Assembly (NCBI GenBank): GCA_963717125.1
Contig: CAVQVG010000007.1
Location: forward strand, 62,001-126,000
Length of the DNA: 64,000 nucleotides
Direction of reading: 5' to 3'
From: RYN-230 sp963717125
GTDB taxonomy: Bacteria; Actinomycetota; Actinomycetes; Streptosporangiales; Streptosporangiaceae
Numbering within the stretch: the stretch's first letter is position 1; every line of letters begins with the position of its first letter. Positions 32,792-40,701 of this stretch are shown piece after piece. The position numbers and the translations under genes are program-made. The notes beneath the pieces were generated by a model. That model was not told the origin of the DNA. It saw only the letters and a program-made list of their open reading frames with translations, and did no database searches.

Positions 32792-35209
32792 GTCGCCAGG
32801 GACCGTGGCCCGGTCCCGCCAGCTGGCGGGACCGGGCCTGGTCCCCGTACCCGGGCCGCCCCCCGGGGGGTCAGTCCTGCCTGACGGCAGGCTCAGCCGG
32901 CCCCGGGATGAGCGCCGCCCCGGCGGCGGGCCCGGCCGCCCCCGCGGCGGGCCCGGCCGGCCGAAGGGGACGACGGGCCGGCCGGGCAGCCAGTGCAGCC
33001 AGCGGGGCAGGTACCAGCTGCGCTCACCCAGCAGGGCCAGGCAGGCGGGCAGCAGGATGCCGCGCACCACGGTCGCGTCGATCAGCACGGCGGCGGTCAG
33101 GGTCACGCCGAGCATCTTGAGCGAGACCAGGGCCAGCGTGGCGAAGATCGAGAACACCGCCATCATGATCAGCGCGGCGCTGGTGACCACCCCGGCGCTG
33201 CTGGCGATGCCACCCACCACCGCGTCCGTGGTGCTGGCGCCGCGGCCGCGCAATTCCCGGATCCGGCTCAGGATGAACACGTGGTAGTCCATGCTCAGCC
33301 CGAACAGGAACACGAACACGAACAGCGGCACCCACGGCACGATCGCCCCGTAGCTGGTGAAGCCCAGCGGGCCGGCCAGGTGGCCGTCCTGGAAGACGAG
33401 CGTGAGCAGGCCGAACGCGGCGGCCACCGACAGCAGGTTCAGCGAGATGGACACCAGCGGTATCAGCACCGAACGGAACGCTAGCAGCAGCAACAGGAAC
33501 GCCAGCAGGGCCACCACGGCCAGCACCAGGGGGGTACGCCCCCGCAGCACCCCGGTGTCGTCGTAGTTCTGCGCCGTACCGCCGGTCACCGCGAAGCTGA
33601 CCCCAGGCACCCGGCCCAGCGTGTCCGGCAGGACATGGTTCCGCAGGTCGAGCAGGGCGTGATTGGACACCGCATCGGTGCCGTCACCGGCCAGCGGGAC
33701 GCTGACCAGCACGGCGCGGCCGCGCGCCACCGCCTCGGCCCGGATCGGCTCGCGGATCGGCCCGTTCGCCGAGGCCTCAGACCGCAACTGGCCCAGCGCC
33801 CGGGTGACCTGCGGGCCAGCCAGATCATGGCCGGTCACCACGACCTCGGCCGGTGCCGGGCCGCCCGGGAACGCACGATTGATCCGGTCGTACGTGGCCA
33901 CGATCGGGATCTTGTTAGAGAACCCGCCGTTGGGCGGGTTGCCCAGCCGCAGCCCCAGGACGGGCGCGGCCAGCGCGAGCATGGCCAGCGCGGCCACCGA
34001 GCCCCAGACGGCCGGATGCCGGATCACCCGGCGGACCAGCGCGGCCCACAGCCGGGATGGACGCGCGGCGGTCCGGCGACGGCCGAGGAACGGGATCCGG
34101 CCCCGGTCCGCCCACGGGCCCAGCCAGGACAGCAGCGCGGGCAGGAACGTCAGCGAGCCGATCACCGCGACGCCGACCACCGCGATCGTGCCGAACGCCA
34201 TACCGGTGAACTCGCTGACACCGGTGAGGAACAGCCCGGCCACCGCGATCATCACGGTCAGCCCGGAGACCAGGATGGCCCGGCCGGACGTGGCCGCCGC
34301 GGTGCGCAGCGCCTGCTCGGTCGTCGCCCCGCGAGCCCGTTCCTCCCGCTCCCGGCGCAGGTAGAACAGCGAGTAGTCGACGCCGACCGCCATCCCGATC
34401 AGCAGCACGACCTCGGACGTGCTGGAGTCGATGGGCAGCCACTGCCCGGGGACGGCGAGCAGCGCCAGCGCGGTGAACACCGCCGTCCCGGCCAGCAGCA
34501 CCGGGATGCCGGCCGCGATCAGCGCACCGAACACAGCGATCAGCAGGATCAGCGTGATCGGCACCGAGGTCTCCTCGGCCTGCCGGAAGTCATGGCTGAC
34601 GATGGCGTTGGCGGCCCGGTCGGTGCTCGCGTCCCCGGCTTCGGCGATCAGCAGGCCGGGGTGGCGGTCCTGGACCGCGGCCACCGCGCGCAGCGCGGGC
34701 TCGACCGCCTGGTCCTCGTGGCTGGTGCTCGCGGGCACGGTGAACGTGACCAGGGCGCTGCGACCGTTGGCCGAGACGAGGCCGGCCTGGCCGGGGCCGA
34801 GCGGCGTGGCGATGTCCCGCGCCGAGTGCGGCAAGGCGGCCAGCGCGGCCGCGACCTGCCGGGCCGCGCGGCGCATGGCCGGGTCGGCGGCGAAGGTGTG
34901 CCCGTGCCCACCGCTCCCCCGCGACTGGATCAGCACGTACTCGTGCGGCGGGGTGGTGAAGCCCAGCCGGTTCAGGGTCTGCTCGGCCACGCCGGACTGC
35001 CCGGCGTCGGTGGACGGCAAATTCTTGGCCGGCAACTGGTGGCACGCCACGAAAATCACGGCGACCAGCAGGAACCAGCCGAACACCGCGGTCTTGCGGT
35101 GCCGGGCACTCCACCCGGCGATCCGCTCGACCATCGGCACCCGGGATCGGTGCGGTCGCTCGCTAAGGGCTCTGGTTTCTGGCAATACTGAACTAGACGG
35201 CTGGCGCAT
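32747..35209 (-). CDS. MMPL family transporter, paralog
   Basis: 820 aa, same plan as the neighbouring MMPL: N-terminal MVERIAGWSARHRKTAVFGW, first proton-relay motif GMAVGVDYSLFYLRREREER, second LFGLSMDYHVFILSRIRELR, and C-terminal WYLPRWLHWLPG. The two proteins are strongly alike along their whole length and differ most in the large external loops, as expected for a tandem duplication with divergence in cargo. The last ~70 residues are Pro/Gly/Arg/Ser low complexity and end in a translated palindrome. AGAAGG upstream supports ATG 35209. A strong hairpin sits 40 bases before its start. Confidence 0.92.
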   Translation of the reverse strand: MRQPSSSVLPETRALSERPHRSRVPMVERIAGWSARHRKTAVFGWFLLVAVIFVACHQLPAKNLPSTDAGQSGVAEQTLNRLGFTTPPHEYVLIQSRGSGGHGHTFAADPAMRRAARQVAAALAALPHSARDIATPLGPGQAGLVSANGRSALVTFTVPASTSHEDQAVEPALRAVAAVQDRHPGLLIAEAGDASTDRAANAIVSHDFRQAEETSVPITLILLIAVFGALIAAGIPVLLAGTAVFTALALLAVPGQWLPIDSSTSEVVLLIGMAVGVDYSLFYLRREREERARGATTEQALRTAAATSGRAILVSGLTVMIAVAGLFLTGVSEFTGMAFGTIAVVGVAVIGSLTFLPALLSWLGPWADRGRIPFLGRRRTAARPSRLWAALVRRVIRHPAVWGSVAALAMLALAAPVLGLRLGNPPNGGFSNKIPIVATYDRINRAFPGGPAPAEVVVTGHDLAGPQVTRALGQLRSEASANGPIREPIRAEAVARGRAVLVSVPLAGDGTDAVSNHALLDLRNHVLPDTLGRVPGVSFAVTGGTAQNYDDTGVLRGRTPLVLAVVALLAFLLLLLAFRSVLIPLVSISLNLLSVAAAFGLLTLVFQDGHLAGPLGFTSYGAIVPWVPLFVFVFLFGLSMDYHVFILSRIRELRGRGASTTDAVVGGIASSAGVVTSAALIMMAVFSIFATLALVSLKMLGVTLTAAVLIDATVVRGILLPACLALLGERSWYLPRWLHWLPGRPVVPFGRPGPPRGRPGPPPGRRSSRGRLSLPSGRTDPPGGGPGTGTRPGPASWRDRATVPGDRDQPSGVAGATPDG

Positions 35210-35249
35210 TGAGGCCTTCTCTCAGGGCGGTGCGTGAGTCGGTCGTAGT

Positions 35250-35284
35250 CCCTCACCCATGAGCTGGTCCCTCATGGGTGAGGG
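35250..35284 (-). terminator. Hairpin after the sensor-domain gene
   Basis: Perfect 13-base arms (CCCTCACCCATGA and its complement) around a 9-base loop, 8 bases past the stop at 35292 on the minus strand. It separates that operon from the MMPL gene starting at 35209. No T-run. Confidence 0.65.
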
Positions 35285-35291
35285 CACGGCA

Positions 35292-36107
35292 TCATTTCGC
35301 CGGATGCAGTGGCTGCGGGTGCAGCGGTTCTGGGTGCAGCGGTTCAGCGGGTTTTGGTTCAGGGTGCAGTGGGCCCAGCGGGCCGGGCTTGGTCAGCACC
35401 TCCTTCGCTTTGGCCATCGGGTCGGCTGGCGCGCGGAGCAGTGCGGTCGCGACGCGAGCGTGCAGCCGGGCGGCGCCCACCAGCACGTAGTTGAACAGCA
35501 GGAACAGCACCAGGAAGACGGCGGCGGCGATCAGCGCCTGGTGCAGCGTGTCCACGAACACGCCATGCCCCCCGGGTCCGTTCGGGCCGTTCGGGAAGTA
35601 GCCGAACTGGAGGCCGGACGCCTGCTGCCCGTTGTTGAACGTCTGCGGCACGGACCAGTACCAGGCAGGCACGGTGATGCCAGCCAGCAGTACCAGCCAG
35701 ACCACGATGACGGCCAGGTCCAGCGCCCACAGCAGCGGGAACAGGGCGAACAGGTAGGCGAAGCCGCGCCAGGTGGCCGGGTCGGTCCAGCGGGTGCGGA
35801 CCTGGCCGATGATGCCGGGCCGCCGTACGGCCCGGTACCCGCCATGGACCGGCCCGGCCAGCACCTCGCGCAGCCGCCAGCGTTCCGCGTTGGCGCAGCC
35901 GCGGATCACCCCGGCCGCGGCGACCAGCAGCGGGATGCCGACCAGCGTGATGCACAGCGCGGCCGCGGTCACCGTGGCCGTGACGACGGCGGCCCACAGC
36001 AGGGCGCCCCACACCAGGTAGGCGAGCAGGAACCCGGCCGAGCGCCAGGTGCTGCCCGCCACCAGCTGGTGCAGCGGGTTGCGGTACAGGCGCAGCCGGG
36101 TGTTCAT
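35292..36107 (-). CDS. Sensor domain-containing membrane protein without kinase
   Basis: 271 aa with four predicted helices matching the putative sensor domain (PF13796) that usually fronts actinobacterial histidine kinases: FLLAYLVWGALLWAAVVTA, CITLVGIPLLVAAAGVIRGC and, after the external loop with YWSVPQTFNNG, FLVLFLLFNYVLVGAARLHA. There is no kinase domain. Instead the tail is a repeat of LHPEP units. Its start overlaps the next gene's stop by 4 bases. It is the last gene of an operon led by an ArsR-type regulator, so it may be a signalling membrane protein controlled by that regulator. Confidence 0.75.
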   Translation of the reverse strand: MNTRLRLYRNPLHQLVAGSTWRSAGFLLAYLVWGALLWAAVVTATVTAAALCITLVGIPLLVAAAGVIRGCANAERWRLREVLAGPVHGGYRAVRRPGIIGQVRTRWTDPATWRGFAYLFALFPLLWALDLAVIVVWLVLLAGITVPAWYWSVPQTFNNGQQASGLQFGYFPNGPNGPGGHGVFVDTLHQALIAAAVFLVLFLLFNYVLVGAARLHARVATALLRAPADPMAKAKEVLTKPGPLGPLHPEPKPAEPLHPEPLHPQPLHPAK

Positions 36108-36376
36108 CCCACGTCCCGCATCAGCTGCTCGACCGCCCGCACGTGCTCGGTCAGCTTGGCCAGCTCGGTGCGCAGCTCCTGCTGGTTAGCCACGGCTTCC
36201 TCGGCCAGCTTCCGGTACTGCGCCATGGCCACCGCGTCGGCGCGGTGCGCCTGCAGCCGGAAGTACGACCACACGATGATGGCCGCTGCCCCGCAGATAC
36301 ACAACGGGATGCCCAGGCCGATGAAGATGCCGGCGGTGGCACTGCTGTCCAGTGCGGCCAGATGCATGGCAATCAT
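36104..36376 (-). CDS. Small membrane protein with coiled coil, unknown
   Basis: 90 aa: one membrane helix at residues ~15-38 (AGIFIGLGIPLCICGAAAII), followed by a charged heptad-like segment (LAEEAVANQQELRTELAKLT) and the ending VRAVEQLMRDVG. Proteins of this build next to sensor-domain genes and ArsR/PadR regulators are common in actinobacteria, function unknown. It overlaps both neighbours by 4 bases, so translation of the three genes is coupled. Confidence 0.65.
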   Translation of the reverse strand: MIAMHLAALDSSATAGIFIGLGIPLCICGAAAIIVWSYFRLQAHRADAVAMAQYRKLAEEAVANQQELRTELAKLTEHVRAVEQLMRDVG

Positions 36377-36723
36377 CGGCCAGCTCCGTCCGGGCCGGTT
36401 TCTCGGGTCTCCACGTTGTCCCCTTCCACGCTGCCGTTCCGCAGCGCTGCAATGATCGTTTCGGCATTGAGCTGCAGGTCGAACGGCGCCAGCTCGAAGT
36501 ACTTCATGGCCTTGCCGTCCGCGGACAGCTCCAGCTGGCCGGTCACCAGCCCCGCCTTCTCCAGCTTGTCCAGGTGCATGTAGAGCAGCGGCCGGGACAT
36601 GCCGAGCCTGCGGGCCAGCTCGCTGACGTGCACCCGGCCGTCCCGCAGTTCCGCGACGATCCGCAGCCGGTGCGGATTCGCCACCGCGGTGAGCACGGTA
36701 AGCAGCTCGTCACTGGTCAGCAT
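36373..36723 (-). CDS. ArsR-type winged-helix regulator
   Basis: 116 aa. Winged helix with LTAVANPHRLRIVAELRDGR, HVSELARRLGMSRPLLYMHL and DKLEKAGLVTGQLELSADGK, the order of an ArsR/HTH_20 repressor. The C-terminus (YFELAPFDLQLNAETI) is that of ArsR proteins that pair with sensor-domain operons. No Cys metal site is present, so the signal is probably not a metal. The ATG at 36723 has GAGGAG close upstream. It heads a three-gene operon. An imperfect dyad lies 20 bases before its start. Confidence 0.85.
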   Translation of the reverse strand: MLTSDELLTVLTAVANPHRLRIVAELRDGRVHVSELARRLGMSRPLLYMHLDKLEKAGLVTGQLELSADGKAMKYFELAPFDLQLNAETIIAALRNGSVEGDNVETRETGPDGAGR

Positions 36724-36743
36724 GACTCCTCGACTCGAGACTC

Positions 36744-36775
36744 TTTCACCTGTCATAAAAAACTTACACATGAAA
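36744..36775 (-). promoter_or_regulatory. AT-rich promoter with TTTCAC...TGAAA dyad
   Basis: This short AT-rich patch is flanked by TTTCACCTGT and ACACATGAAA, inverted at 7 of 10 positions around a 12-base ATAAAAAAC-containing centre. It is the likely operator and promoter of the ArsR operon. It also lies directly in front of the small ORF and the phosphatase gene on the plus strand. Confidence 0.5.
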
Positions 36776-36901
36776 GCGCAACCGCGTCAAGCCCGGCGGC
36801 GGCACAGGGAAGCGCAAGAACGTCAAGCCCGGCGGCGGCACAGGAAAGCGCGAGCGCGTCGAGGCGGGCGGCGGCACATCGCGTGGGGCCGTCGGCGATG
36901 A
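36770..36901 (+). CDS. Possible 43-aa arginine-rich repeat peptide
   Basis: ATG 36770 opens 43 codons ending TGA 36899-36901. The frame is built of three 12-residue units, KAQPRQARRRHR, EAQERQARRRHR and KARARRGGRRHI, one per copy of the 36-base tandem repeat. About 40% of residues are Arg. The stop overlaps candidate starts of the phosphatase gene (ATGATG). There is no Shine-Dalgarno; leaderless translation from the AT-rich patch is possible. It may simply be a minisatellite that happens to be open. Confidence 0.3.
   Translation: MKAQPRQARRRHREAQERQARRRHRKARARRGGRRHIAWGRRR
36772..36879 (+). repeat. Three tandem copies of a 36-base unit
   Basis: Copies at 36772-36807, 36808-36843 and 36844-36879 share the frame GAAAGCGC-x-x-x-x-CGTC followed by AAGCCCGGCGGCGGCACAG. 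The first two differ at four positions, and the third is more diverged. The unit length is a multiple of three, and no stop is created in two of the forward frames. Confidence 0.8.
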
Positions 36902-36909
36902 TGGTCCCC

Positions 36910-37509
36910 ATGGGACAGCTGATCCTGCTCCGGCACGGCGAGACGGAGTGGAGCAAGTCCGGCAGGCACACCGGCCGCACCGACATCCCGCTCAGCCCGG
37001 AGGGGAAGGCGGCCGCCGCCGCCCTCGCCCCGGCGCTGGCCAGGCGGCACTTCCGGGCCGTGTTCAGCAGCCCGGCCCAGCGGGCCAGGGACACCGCCGA
37101 ACTAGCCGGGCTGACCAATGTCACGATCGACCCGGACTTGCAGGAGTGGGACTACGGCGGCTACGAAGGCCTGACCACACCGCAGATCCGGGCACAGCGC
37201 CCCGGCTGGTATCTCTGGCGCGACGGCGTCATCCCGAAGGACGCTCAGCATCCAGGTGAGAGCGTTGAGCAGGTGGGGGCCCGGGCCGACGCGGTGCTGG
37301 CCCGGGTGCGGCCGCTGCTCGCCGAGGGGGACGTGGCGCTGGTCGCGCACGCGCACCTGCTGCGCGTGCTGACCGCCCGCTGGCTGGAGCTGGACCCGTC
37401 CTGCGGCCGGCTGTTCCGGCTGGGCACGGGCACCCTCTCGGAGCTAGGCACCGAGCACGACTCGCCGGTCATCCTGACCTGGAACCTGCCCCCGGTGGCC
37501 TTCGAGTAG
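36910..37509 (+). CDS. Histidine phosphatase family protein
   Basis: 199 aa of the phosphoglycerate-mutase-like superfamily. The phosphohistidine is in ILLRHGETEWSKSGRHTGRT, the second Arg in FSSPAQRARDTAE, the acid in LQEWDYGGYEG and the second His in VALVAHAHLLRVLTA. These are all the catalytic residues of a cytoplasmic phosphatase; substrates in this family range from sugar phosphates to cofactors. Starts at 36898 and 36901 are possible; I use MGQLILLRHGE because it matches family length. The stop is 24 bases before the convergent cutA stop. Confidence 0.88.
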   Translation: MGQLILLRHGETEWSKSGRHTGRTDIPLSPEGKAAAAALAPALARRHFRAVFSSPAQRARDTAELAGLTNVTIDPDLQEWDYGGYEGLTTPQIRAQRPGWYLWRDGVIPKDAQHPGESVEQVGARADAVLARVRPLLAEGDVALVAHAHLLRVLTARWLELDPSCGRLFRLGTGTLSELGTEHDSPVILTWNLPPVAFE

Positions 37510-37533
37510 CCCTCCCTGCGCCGGTTCCCGCGG

Positions 37534-37923
37534 TCACCGCGGCCGGGTTTCCTCCTCGATCCAGCTCAGGAACGTCGTCGCCCCGGCCACGATGGGCGTG
37601 GCCACGATCTCCGGCTCGTCGTAGCTGTGCCGCTGGGTGAGGAAGTCGGCCAGTTCCTGGTACCGCGCGGCGGGCAGCTTGAACATCAGCAGCCATTCCT
37701 CGGCCCGCTCCAGGTCACCTTCCCACCAGAACGTGCTCACCACCGGCCCGGCCACCTGCGCGCACGCGGCCAGCCTGGCCTGCACGGCGTCGCGGCCGAG
37801 CTCGATGGCTTCGGCGCGCGAGTCCGTGGTGGTCTGTACCTGGAGGTACCGCACGCGTTCGGCAGCCGGCTCGGCCATCGCCTCACCCGCCGCCGTGCCA
37901 GCCGTGCCACCCTGACCTGCCAC
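37534..37923 (-). CDS. cutA: Divalent cation tolerance protein CutA
   Basis: 129 aa; the CutA1 domain starts near residue 23. The ferredoxin-like fold is seen in YLQVQTTTDSRAEAIELGRD, ARLAACAQVAGPVVSTFWWE and EEWLLMFKLPAARYQELADF, with the closing YDEPEIVATPI. CutA forms trimers and is linked to copper and other divalent metal tolerance, with the exact role unsettled. The true start may be an internal Met (MAEPAAERV, position 37878), since the first 15 residues are Gly/Ala-rich. Confidence 0.9.
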   Translation of the reverse strand: MAGQGGTAGTAAGEAMAEPAAERVRYLQVQTTTDSRAEAIELGRDAVQARLAACAQVAGPVVSTFWWEGDLERAEEWLLMFKLPAARYQELADFLTQRHSYDEPEIVATPIVAGATTFLSWIEEETRPR

Positions 37924-37996
37924 CTCACCGATGGTACGCCCCGGCCCGGGCAGGCGGCAGGAGCCCGGTCCGGCCGGCCGGGCGCGACCTGCGGCG

Positions 37997-38767
37997 TTAC
38001 GGCTCAGCCCGCGGCGCGGCAGCCTGGCCGCGGCCGCCGCCGAGGAAGGACTCGATGAAGTCCGGGCTGGCCGACAGCTCGGCCGGGGTGCCCACCATCC
38101 GGACCTCGCCGCCGCCGAGCACGTAGGTCCGGTCCGAGATGGCCAGCACGGCCCGCGCCCGCTGCTCCACGATGAGCACCGCGGCGCCGCTGACGGCCAG
38201 CTTGTGCACGTGCTCGGTGAGCAACGCGGCGGCGATCTTGGGGGCCAAGTTGGCGGTCGGCTCGTCGAGCAGGAAGACGCCGGGGTCGAGCATCAGCACC
38301 CGGCCCATGGCCAGCATCTTGCGCTCGCCACCGCTGAGCTTGCCGGCGCTGCGGCCCAGCATCTCGCCCAGCCGGGGGAACACCGCCAGCACCCGCTCGA
38401 TGTGCGCCGGGATCTCCTTGCGGCGCAGCAGGTAACCGCCCATCTCCAGGTTCTCCCGGACGGTCAGCGGGGCGAACACGTCGTCCACCTGGGGCACGTA
38501 GCCCACCGAGGCCCGGGCCACCTCCTCGGGCGCGACGTTGGTGAGGTCACGGTCCCCGACCCGGACCGTGCCCGAGGACACCCGCACCACCCCGACCAGG
38601 CTCTTGAGCAGCGTGCTCTTCCCGGAGCCGTTGGGGCCGACCAGGGAGACCACCTCACCCGGGCTGGTCTGCACGGTGATGTCCCGGATCACCGGGTCAC
38701 CGCCGTAGCCCGCGGTGATGCCGGTGGCCCGCAGCGGGAGGCCAGATAGCGTCAGCTCAGCCGACAA
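37997..38767 (-). CDS. livF: Branched-chain amino acid-type ABC transporter ATPase, LivF
   Basis: 256 aa. Walker A VGPNGSGKSTLL, signature LSGGERKM, Walker B GVFLLDEPTANLAPK and LIVEQRARAVLAISDRTYVL are typical of LivF. Start choice: TTG at 38767 with GGAGG six bases upstream; another in-frame TTG at 38782 lacks this. The start lies inside the end of the livM-livG gene, an 11-base overlap that suggests translational coupling. It powers uptake together with the LivG half of the fused protein. The last residues are Gly/Ala/Pro-rich. Confidence 0.9.
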   Translation of the reverse strand: MSAELTLSGLPLRATGITAGYGGDPVIRDITVQTSPGEVVSLVGPNGSGKSTLLKSLVGVVRVSSGTVRVGDRDLTNVAPEEVARASVGYVPQVDDVFAPLTVRENLEMGGYLLRRKEIPAHIERVLAVFPRLGEMLGRSAGKLSGGERKMLAMGRVLMLDPGVFLLDEPTANLAPKIAAALLTEHVHKLAVSGAAVLIVEQRARAVLAISDRTYVLGGGEVRMVGTPAELSASPDFIESFLGGGRGQAAAPRAEP

Positions 38768-40682
38768 GGTAGGCCTCCACAACCTCGCTGCGGCCGCGCA
38801 ACTGCTGCATGGTTCCCTCGGCCAGCACCCGCCCCTCGGCCATCACCACCACCGGATCGCAGAACTCGTCCATGATCGCGAGCTCGTGTTCCACCATGAG
38901 GATGGTCATCCCCTCGGCGCACAGCGCGACGAGTTCCGCGCCGATCCGCCGGGCCAGGTTGGGGTGCACCCCGGCCATCGGCTCGTCCAGCAGCAGCGTG
39001 GCCGGCTCGGCCATCAGCGCCCGCATGATCTCCACCAGCCGCCGCTGCCCCCCGCTCAGCTCCCCGGCGTAGTTATTGGCCACGTCCACCAGCCTGAACC
39101 GCTCCAGCAACCCGGTAGCCCGCCGCACCGCCGCGTCTTCATCCGCGCGCCAGTACCGCCGCCCGAGCAGGGCGCCGCGCAGCGAGTCCCCCCGGTTTCC
39201 CGGCACCGCCGACAGCAAATTCTCCATGACCGTCAGCCGCTTGAACTCGCTGGCCAGCTGGAACGTCCGGACCAACCCCACCCGCGCTCTCCTGAACGCC
39301 GGCACCTTCGTGATGTCGTCCCCCTGGTAAATGATGTGCCCGCTCGTGACCGGCAACGTCCCAGCCAACATCGCCAGCAGCGTCGATTTACCGGCCCCAT
39401 TCGGCCCGATGAGCCCGGTAAGCGTGCCTTTCCTGACCCCGAACGACACGCCATCGACGGCCCGCACCCCGCCAAACTCCCGCACCACGTCCCGCGCTTC
39501 CAGTACCACCGCGGACTGACCGTGACCATCCGTCCCATCAGCCGGAAGTTTTTCTCCATCCGGTCGTGGCTGGTCACCGGATGCCGAAGGCGACGACTGG
39601 CGCACCAGCAGGCGGGCGTCGCGCGCCTCGCCGTTACCGATCTCCTCGCGCGTCCCGGGCCCCACGGTCTCAGGCGGTGCGGCCCCCCGCCAGCCCGCGG
39701 TTGGTGCGCCGGTCGTCGCCGACCCCCACAACCGGATGACCCGCTTTCTCTCCGGCAATATCCCCTGCGGCCGGGCCCAGAGGAAAATCACGATCAGCAG
39801 CCCAATCGCCACCCACTCCAGGGACGGGATCAGGTTTGGCGGCAAGTTATTGGACGTCGGGATGAACCGGGTGATCTCCTCGAACCCGACCGGCACGAGA
39901 ATCGCCCCGAGCACCGCGCCCACGTGGTTCCCGGCTCCGCCGATGATGACCGCCGCGAACAGCACGACGGTCTCCGCGTACCCCCAGGCGGCCGGCGACC
40001 AGGTGGCGATGTAGGAGACCAGGATCCCCCCGCTCAGCCCGGCGATAGCCCCGCCGATGACGAGCATCGCGGTGCGCAGCGAGAGCAGGTTCTTGCCCAG
40101 CGAGTCGGCCACCGTGTCGTTGTCCCGCATGGCCCGCAGCGACCGGCCGTAGGGCGAGAACGTGATCCGCCGGACGAACCAGAACACCGCCGCGGTCAGC
40201 ACGACGGCGCCCGCCCCGAACCCCCACTGGTACCCGCTGGACGTGGTGGAGAACCCGGACGCGGCGAACGGGGCCGGGATCAGGGACAGCCCAGCGTCCC
40301 CGTTCAGCAGCGGACGGAAGTTGGTGACCAGCAGGTTCAGCAGCACCGCGGTGACCAGCAGGCCGACCGCGGCGAAGTCGCCGCGCAGCCGCCGGCCGAC
40401 CAGGAAGGTGAACGGCAGGGCCAGCACCCCGCCGACCACGGCCGCGCCGATCCAGGGCAGCGGGAACGGCAGGTTCCACCCGCCAATGTAGGACTGGAAG
40501 CCGCCGTTGGCGTGGTCAGCGGGCAGCGCCAGGATCGCGGCCGCGTAGCCGCCGGCCGCCTGGAAGATGATGAAGCCGAAGTTGGTCACCCCGGCCACCC
40601 CGAACTGCTGGCTGAGGCCGAGGCAGGCCATCGCGTCCACCGCGGCGTAGATGATCAGGTTGAGCGTGTAGTACGAGTTCAT
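38757..40682 (-). CDS. Fused LivM permease and LivG ATPase
   Basis: 641 aa. Residues 1-330 are a LivM-type permease with about nine helices (LNLIIYAAVDAMACLGLSQQ at the start, the cytoplasmic RSLRAMRDNDTVADSLGKNL coupling loop). Residues ~330-395 are a polar linker. Residues ~395-641 are a complete LivG ATPase: LIGPNGAGKSTLLAML, AGELSGGQRRLVEIMRAL, LLLDEPMAGVHP and LMVEHELAIM. In most bacteria these are separate genes, though fusions are known. GGAGG lies nine bases before the ATG. The transporter is one permease half, one ATPase half, plus LivH, LivF and the binding protein. Confidence 0.9.
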   Translation of the reverse strand: MNSYYTLNLIIYAAVDAMACLGLSQQFGVAGVTNFGFIIFQAAGGYAAAILALPADHANGGFQSYIGGWNLPFPLPWIGAAVVGGVLALPFTFLVGRRLRGDFAAVGLLVTAVLLNLLVTNFRPLLNGDAGLSLIPAPFAASGFSTTSSGYQWGFGAGAVVLTAAVFWFVRRITFSPYGRSLRAMRDNDTVADSLGKNLLSLRTAMLVIGGAIAGLSGGILVSYIATWSPAAWGYAETVVLFAAVIIGGAGNHVGAVLGAILVPVGFEEITRFIPTSNNLPPNLIPSLEWVAIGLLIVIFLWARPQGILPERKRVIRLWGSATTGAPTAGWRGAAPPETVGPGTREEIGNGEARDARLLVRQSSPSASGDQPRPDGEKLPADGTDGHGQSAVVLEARDVVREFGGVRAVDGVSFGVRKGTLTGLIGPNGAGKSTLLAMLAGTLPVTSGHIIYQGDDITKVPAFRRARVGLVRTFQLASEFKRLTVMENLLSAVPGNRGDSLRGALLGRRYWRADEDAAVRRATGLLERFRLVDVANNYAGELSGGQRRLVEIMRALMAEPATLLLDEPMAGVHPNLARRIGAELVALCAEGMTILMVEHELAIMDEFCDPVVVMAEGRVLAEGTMQQLRGRSEVVEAYLVG

Positions 40683-40701
40683 CAGCGGTCGCCTCCGGCC
40701 G

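Noticed and set aside
30487..33120. Long plus-strand open frame of 877 codons over the MMPL genes
   Set aside because: His/Gln/Gly/Arg-rich translation with no domain; it is the antisense shadow of two clear MMPL genes, a common effect at this GC content.
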